From Hyalella azteca (Eukaryota > Arthropoda > Malacostraca > Amphipoda > Hyalellidae), in assembly GCF_000764305.2 (NCBI RefSeq), contig NW_025946520.1, forward strand, positions 49,739-113,738: a DNA stretch of 64,000 bases, given 5' to 3'. Position numbers and translations under genes: made by a program. The notes under the pieces were generated by a model. That model was not told the origin of the DNA and searched no databases. It saw only the letters and a program-made list of their open reading frames with translations. Every line of letters begins with the position of its first letter. The first letter of the stretch is position 1. This document shows, piece by piece, positions 59,233 to 64,000 of the stretch.

Positions 59233-61251
59233 CTAAAGGTGTCTTTCAGTTTCGTGGAGAAGGGGAAGCAAAAGAAGTTGGCCAGCACCAAATGGTAGGC
59301 AGATTACTTTGCGTTCAATATCTTCAATACTTATTGAACAACTTTTTCCAAAGCGAGAGATAGATTCTTCACTCAAAAATCCAATGTTCAGGAGCATGGA
59401 GTCACAAGGATGGGTGAAGAAGTTTTGGACCTGTCTTTGGCTAATTACTGTACACAAGAAAGAACCAGCATTTTTCTTCTCATTGACAAATGCAAATAAA
59501 TTATTTTTCAATAAAAACACACCATCTTTCCTTGATGCCGACACAAACATGCGCGTATTTGGTGAAGTTCCTGATTTACAGCAATTTAGTTCATGTAGCC
59601 GCTTGGCGATTTGTGAAACAGGATTTTTACCGTTCTTCACAAGCTTTTTCAATTTCTGTAAATAATTTTCAAATGGAAATGCACTCAATCTGTTCAAACT
59701 CATTTCATAGTTTGATGCATCATCTGCTAAGTGGATCAATGAATGAATGTTGTATGTGACAAAAGTTTCACCGTAGATGTTAGTTGAAGAACAAACAAAG
59801 TGAATTAAGAGTTCACGTGCATAAGAAAGATAAGCATTTCGCCTTAAATCGTTGGAGTCTAAAAGTATTGACAAGGCAACTGTAAGAGACACGAAATGAT
59901 TGTACACTTCCTCTCCAACAACATCAAGGAGCACAAGAGGACCTGTGTAAAGGAGGAACTGTCTAAACTCTGTTGCCTTCCAGCGGTCAAGAAATTCGAG
60001 AGACCGAGGTTGACGAGCGAATTCTCTTGGCATTTTGCCATTTAAACTTGTCATTTTTTCTGAAATTATGCCAATTTGATTTTGAGACAATTTACATACT
60101 CTTGGCCCACTCTTGAAAAAATTAAGAATGCGTCTCACAGCTCCCAAACACACACTATGCATGTAATCAAGAGGAAAGGCTGTGATACACTTAACACCTA
60201 GAGCAATGAGAGGAGATGGAGAAATCTGGTGATCTGCATATTTCATCCCGGAAAATTCTTCATCTGTGCGCAAAGAACACAGACCACTGACAGGCAAGTT
60301 GAACACAACACGTCCAGCCCATGTCCCTTTGGCAATGCACCGTTCACAACTGTAATATGCATTATGTCCTTTTATGCACTTCAAAAAAGCCCTTGCAGGT
60401 GCATCACAGATAAAAGCACCAAGAACAATTTTCAATTGCACATCTTGATGATTCAGACCAGATGCAAGCAATTCATTCAATTCCAAAAGAAAATCTGAGA
60501 GGTATTCTGCCACAGGACTGGGCTTATGTTTCCCACAATAAATTCCCACAATAAATGGTTCATGATTTTCTACACTGCACAAAATGGGCCATAATTGCAG
60601 ACTTGATGACTTGAAGAGAGGCATTCCATCTACATTGAAATTCAATGAGGCAACTCCTACTCTCCTGAAAAAGTCACCATGTTGTTCTATAACTCTGGAA
60701 ATACCGGATTTCAGCCCAAAGTACTGATAGGTACCATTGCACTTCTCTTTAATTTGAATAATTTTTGGAGTCTGTAATAAGGTGCGAGCATCTTTAGGGA
60801 GACTATGCCCATGCATCCTTAATATTAACAAGAGTTCGTTGATGGATGAGCGAGTTTGGTTATTTTTAACTGCCCATTCCGCCAGTTGTGAAGTTAAATC
60901 AGGAACAATTTCTTCATCAGTTGTATTTTCACATGGAAGTGCATCACTATCACAACTATCTTCTAATATAGAAGAATCTGATAGCAGCGAGTGGGTTTGA
61001 ATTTCAGTACCATCAAATTCTAATACAGTTGCTGGAAGATTATCTACATTATTATCCAGGTCATCTTCCAAGGTAACAGTAGTATCTGTGTTGGTCACAG
61101 TGTCTCTATTAGTAACAGTAGGAGATAAATTACCCTTAGTTTCAATGTTATCAACAGTGCCACAAACAATAGCAGCAGATTCATTGTTGGTTGGTAAAGC
61201 TAAAGAATTTATTTCAGTTCTATATCTTCTCCACTGTTTGAGATGTGACAT
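59233..61251 (-). CDS. CACTA/EnSpm tnp2-like transposase, 672 aa
   Basis: An unbroken 672-codon frame. The N-terminal ~130 residues are acidic and Thr/Ser/Asp-rich. The core then follows the animal tnp2-like pattern: NVDGMPLFKSSS (Asp208), GIYCGKHKPSP (~237), ICDAPARAFLKCIKGHNAYY with SCERC (Asp283; Cys302, Cys305), FPLDYMHSVCLGAVRRIL (Asp362, His365), PREFARQPRSL, RWKATEFRQFLLYTGP (Glu428), YNIHSLIHLADD (His503, His507) and FPFENYLQKLKKLVKNGKNP (Glu528). Asp208 and Asp283 are candidates for the first two catalytic acids; the third is uncertain. The family cuts and rejoins element ends in the nucleus. The intact frame argues for recent activity or recent domestication. The start ATG lies two bases after a 3' splice site, so an upstream exon probably exists. 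Confidence 0.85.
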   Translation of the reverse strand: MSHLKQWRRYRTEINSLALPTNNESAAIVCGTVDNIETKGNLSPTVTNRDTVTNTDTTVTLEDDLDNNVDNLPATVLEFDGTEIQTHSLLSDSSILEDSCDSDALPCENTTDEEIVPDLTSQLAEWAVKNNQTRSSINELLLILRMHGHSLPKDARTLLQTPKIIQIKEKCNGTYQYFGLKSGISRVIEQHGDFFRRVGVASLNFNVDGMPLFKSSSLQLWPILCSVENHEPFIVGIYCGKHKPSPVAEYLSDFLLELNELLASGLNHQDVQLKIVLGAFICDAPARAFLKCIKGHNAYYSCERCIAKGTWAGRVVFNLPVSGLCSLRTDEEFSGMKYADHQISPSPLIALGVKCITAFPLDYMHSVCLGAVRRILNFFKSGPRVCKLSQNQIGIISEKMTSLNGKMPREFARQPRSLEFLDRWKATEFRQFLLYTGPLVLLDVVGEEVYNHFVSLTVALSILLDSNDLRRNAYLSYARELLIHFVCSSTNIYGETFVTYNIHSLIHLADDASNYEMSLNRLSAFPFENYLQKLKKLVKNGKNPVSQIAKRLHELNCCKSGTSPNTRMFVSASRKDGVFLLKNNLFAFVNEKKNAGSFLCTVISQRQVQNFFTHPCDSMLLNIGFLSEESISRFGKSCSISIEDIERKVICLPFGAGQLLLLPLLHETERHL

Positions 61252-61268
61252 TTCTGCAACAAAAAAGA
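61252..61268 (-). other. 3' splice site before the transposase exon
   Basis: On the minus strand the bases before the ATG read TTTCTTTTTTGTTGCAG-AA-ATG, a textbook polypyrimidine tract and acceptor. The transposase mRNA is therefore probably spliced, with at least one upstream 5' exon, coding or untranslated. Confidence 0.65.
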
Positions 61269-61269
61269 A

Positions 61270-63913
61270 ATGTCACTCCATTGTCCACATAATTATCTAT
61301 ATATATCCAGTACATCAATTAAGATAGCATAAAACTCAATTTTTTTCAAGTATAAATTGAGTCTCGAAGATCAGAGAGGGATCAGTGCAAGAGATCTCAA
61401 ATTTTAACGGGTCAAAAAATTTAGGCCATGATTCACCAAGTTGAAAATATATCTATTGAGATACCTATATTTGATATATTTGATAGGAAGATATATTTGT
61501 AGGAAAATATATTTATTGAATTTAAATTGAAAAGATCCTCAGTAAAATTTTAGAAATTGTATAAAAAATTATGACTTTTATCCTGCACTTTTACCATAAC
61601 AAAATTCAATTTCTGATATTGAAATATTTAAAGAACAAGTTGCTCTAGTAACTTAAATATTTTACACATTTTTAATGTTGGAACAAGCTGCACAATAATG
61701 AAACATGGCCTCTCCCACAATCTGCTTCAGACATTCTCTGGAATAATATCATTGACTATTCATTTGAATATTTAATGAAATTTAAATGTATTCAGTTACT
61801 AAAGCAAATGTCTGTATTAGAGAAAACAGTTGGTCATGAATGAATTCATACATGAAAACTTGCACATCTTTGCAAATTGACTATCAAACTAACACAATTA
61901 GGTACATCAGAGCAAATTCTGTAATTCTGCACTGGAAATGGCCAATTTTTGTCTAATTTATAGGGTTATATATAATACAATGCTCACCAATACTATCATA
62001 TGCTAATTAGGGCTCACAAATAAAATTTAGATCAATACATTTAAAATCACACTTAAATATACACAAAATGTAGAAATTCTGGTTTATGGTATTAGCAAAA
62101 ATTTTTAATTTTCCTTACTTCATTTTTCAATTCCTACTATTTTATCACCTTGGCATATGACTGAATATATTAATGTATTCAACAATTTTGTTGAAACCAA
62201 AACAGCGGATGACAAGAGAAGTGATTGACTGAAATAAGTAAAATACAAGATATTGATGTGTGTAACCATGAACATAAAGAATTGAAATTAAAATTTATTT
62301 GCATTTACATGTAATTTTATTTTATAACATATTCATTGCAAAAATTGTTCATTTATAGATAAACAACTGATGATAATCGAGAATGGCAGCACAGAGATCC
62401 ACATGCAGTTGGCAAATTGCAAAACGTCAGACTTGCAGCAGCCTCTCACCAGCTCAGTTTACACCTTGGCATAGTGGTTGGAAGTGAAACATGGTAGGCC
62501 TCCCAATCCATTTTTTATATCAAGATGGGAATAGTATATTACCTATTAAGAATTTACACTATAAATCCTACTACTACCTGAATTTTCATACACAAGATAT
62601 TGAATGTATTTTCTATAAATGAGGAAATTTAATTTGAGCCTTGAGGTGACTTCAAATTAATTTAATAACTTAATTTGAAGTGGCAATGCAGGACATTTTT
62701 TGTTGCACTTCTTCAAGTTAATTTTTGAGTCCTATAAGTAGACTAGCTATAGTATCTTAGATACCAGCATTGTCATACATAAGAAATGGATTACCAGTAC
62801 CTAATTTATTTATTAGACAGTGAAATTAAATAATATGCATTTAAAAATTACTTTTTAAAGACAACACTTCTAAAGAATCCTGTGTATTTGACGTTAGGCT
62901 ACTGGTTACACATGTACAATGAATTTCTAATTTTATTTTCGTACATTAAAAAATTAATTTTCAATTTTTTTGTATATAAAATTTATTATTAATTTCAAAA
63001 ATTATGTATTCTCTCAATTGATTCATGCATTGTTTCCTATTATATGCCAGTGTGCAAAACTTCAGGTTGATTGGACAGGTAGAAGTGCATTAAATATTGA
63101 TAAGACAAAATTATTTTCTCAATTTTATAATATTGGTTAAACAGAAGTGTTGTAAAATGAACTGATTCTAAAAAATCTCTGCATTGCTGCTATGTTCCAG
63201 ATTTAGCAGATTGGTGCTCAATTTTCAAAAAATCTTGGTAGGCAGTAATACCTACGGCTACTGTCATGGACTTTTCATGAGTCACAACTCATCCAAGTCT
63301 ACTTAGCCTAGTCTAGTAGGCTAGGTAATAGTAGTATCCATGATGCTTATACTCATCTACTAATGGGACTCAAAAAGGAAGGCCACAAAAAGTCCCCTTT
63401 CACTATTATGCTTTTATGCACTTATTGAGACATCAGCATCAAGTGAATTAAATTTGCACCCCCTCATCATGGATAAGTTATCATCTCATACAATTCCACT
63501 GGACCATTTGCTTTTGCTGTCGGCAAGTGCAAAATGCAAATTCAGAATGCCTCCCTTTATTAAAATTGAATACAGTTATTTTCAAAAATCACTAACATTC
63601 CATTGAACTTTATTGGTACCTAATTATATAATGAAATAAACAAGATGGTCTTCCCATGTGGCACTACAAAGCTATAATTTCACTAAAAACTTTATAAGGT
63701 ACATGATTCTTTAATTTGTATTCGAAATAGTGGGCCGCCACAGTCACCACTTTGGTATAGCAACAACGATTGAAGCTGGCGACTACAGGTCTAGAGCCCT
63801 AGACTAGAGCGCATGTAATTTGACTGTGGCACAAAACAAAAGTAATAATATAAAAACGAATCTTTGGCAACCGCTATTTTTACAATATCTTCAAATCGGC
63901 GAAAAATACTAAC
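61270..63913. other. Intron or 5' flank, nothing recognised
   Basis: AT-rich, with no tandem arrays and no open frame of note. CACTA-type terminal repeats (starting CACTA or CACTG) were looked for by eye and no convincing pair was found. CCACAGTC at about 63737 and GACTGTGG at about 63822 are a short inverted pair in a GC-richer patch. Confidence 0.5.
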
Positions 63914-64000
63914 CTTTTATGACGAGATTCTTCTTGACCAGATACACTTGTTGAACTATAATCGACAACGTCGAGAAGCGTTAACGCTGAGCACCGTCTC
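63914..64000 (-). CDS. Partial exon candidate running off the right edge
   Basis: On the minus strand one frame stays open from the window edge and reads LLDVVDYSSTSVSGQEESRH before AAAAG-GTTAGT, a plausible donor at 63913. The base mix is less AT-rich than its flank. It ends in phase 2, whereas the transposase exon needs phase 1 to stay in frame from its acceptor, so a direct join does not work. It may be untranslated, joined through another exon, or part of a different gene. Confidence 0.35.

Noticed and set aside
59309..59665. 118-codon plus frame, and others at 59490, 60229 and 60782
   Set aside because: Antisense shadows of the transposase frame.

Overview
This is eukaryotic DNA, AT-rich and mostly non-coding, and it reads like intergenic or intronic sequence from an invertebrate animal. 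An arthropod is most likely and a crustacean possible, but no gene here fixes the species. The grounds are AT-rich spacer, intron-like splice signals around the only real coding sequence, short terminal-inverted-repeat elements, and a CACTA-like transposase of the tnp2 type found in many invertebrate genomes.

Layout. From 1 to about 57 kb I recognise no complete gene. The stretch is dominated by more than twenty-five tandem arrays with units of 9 to 168 bp, most of which are not multiples of three, plus three kinds of dispersed element: (A) a ~150-170 bp element with 13-bp terminal inverted repeats, in four copies near 18.1, 35.3, 39.6 and 41.8 kb; (B) a decayed ~150-190 bp element whose best copy (16102-16254) has ~25-bp terminal inverted repeats, with relatives near 15.8, 44.3 and 54.9 kb; (C) a foldback sequence at 9.6-9.9 kb with a second, opposite-facing copy at 10.9 kb. 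Almost every long open frame in this part comes from a tandem array being open in several frames.

From about 57.2 to 64 kb the character changes: no tandem arrays, and everything recognisable is on the minus strand. An uninterrupted 672-codon frame (59233-61251) encodes a CACTA/EnSpm tnp2-like transposase with the expected conserved blocks. It sits directly behind a good 3' splice site. Downstream on the same strand, five short exon candidates (59110 down to 57192) chain together with matching splice phases into a second, acidic, possibly DNA-associated protein. I infer that the two form a two-gene transposon, as in plant CACTA elements, but I did not find its terminal repeats. A further exon candidate runs off the right edge (63914-64000).

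The assembly is flawed in one place. Positions 53244-53262 are exactly the 19-base Nextera (Tn5) mosaic end, next to a single N at 53242, at the join of two unrelated tandem arrays. That junction is almost certainly artificial. A second N lies at 57542.
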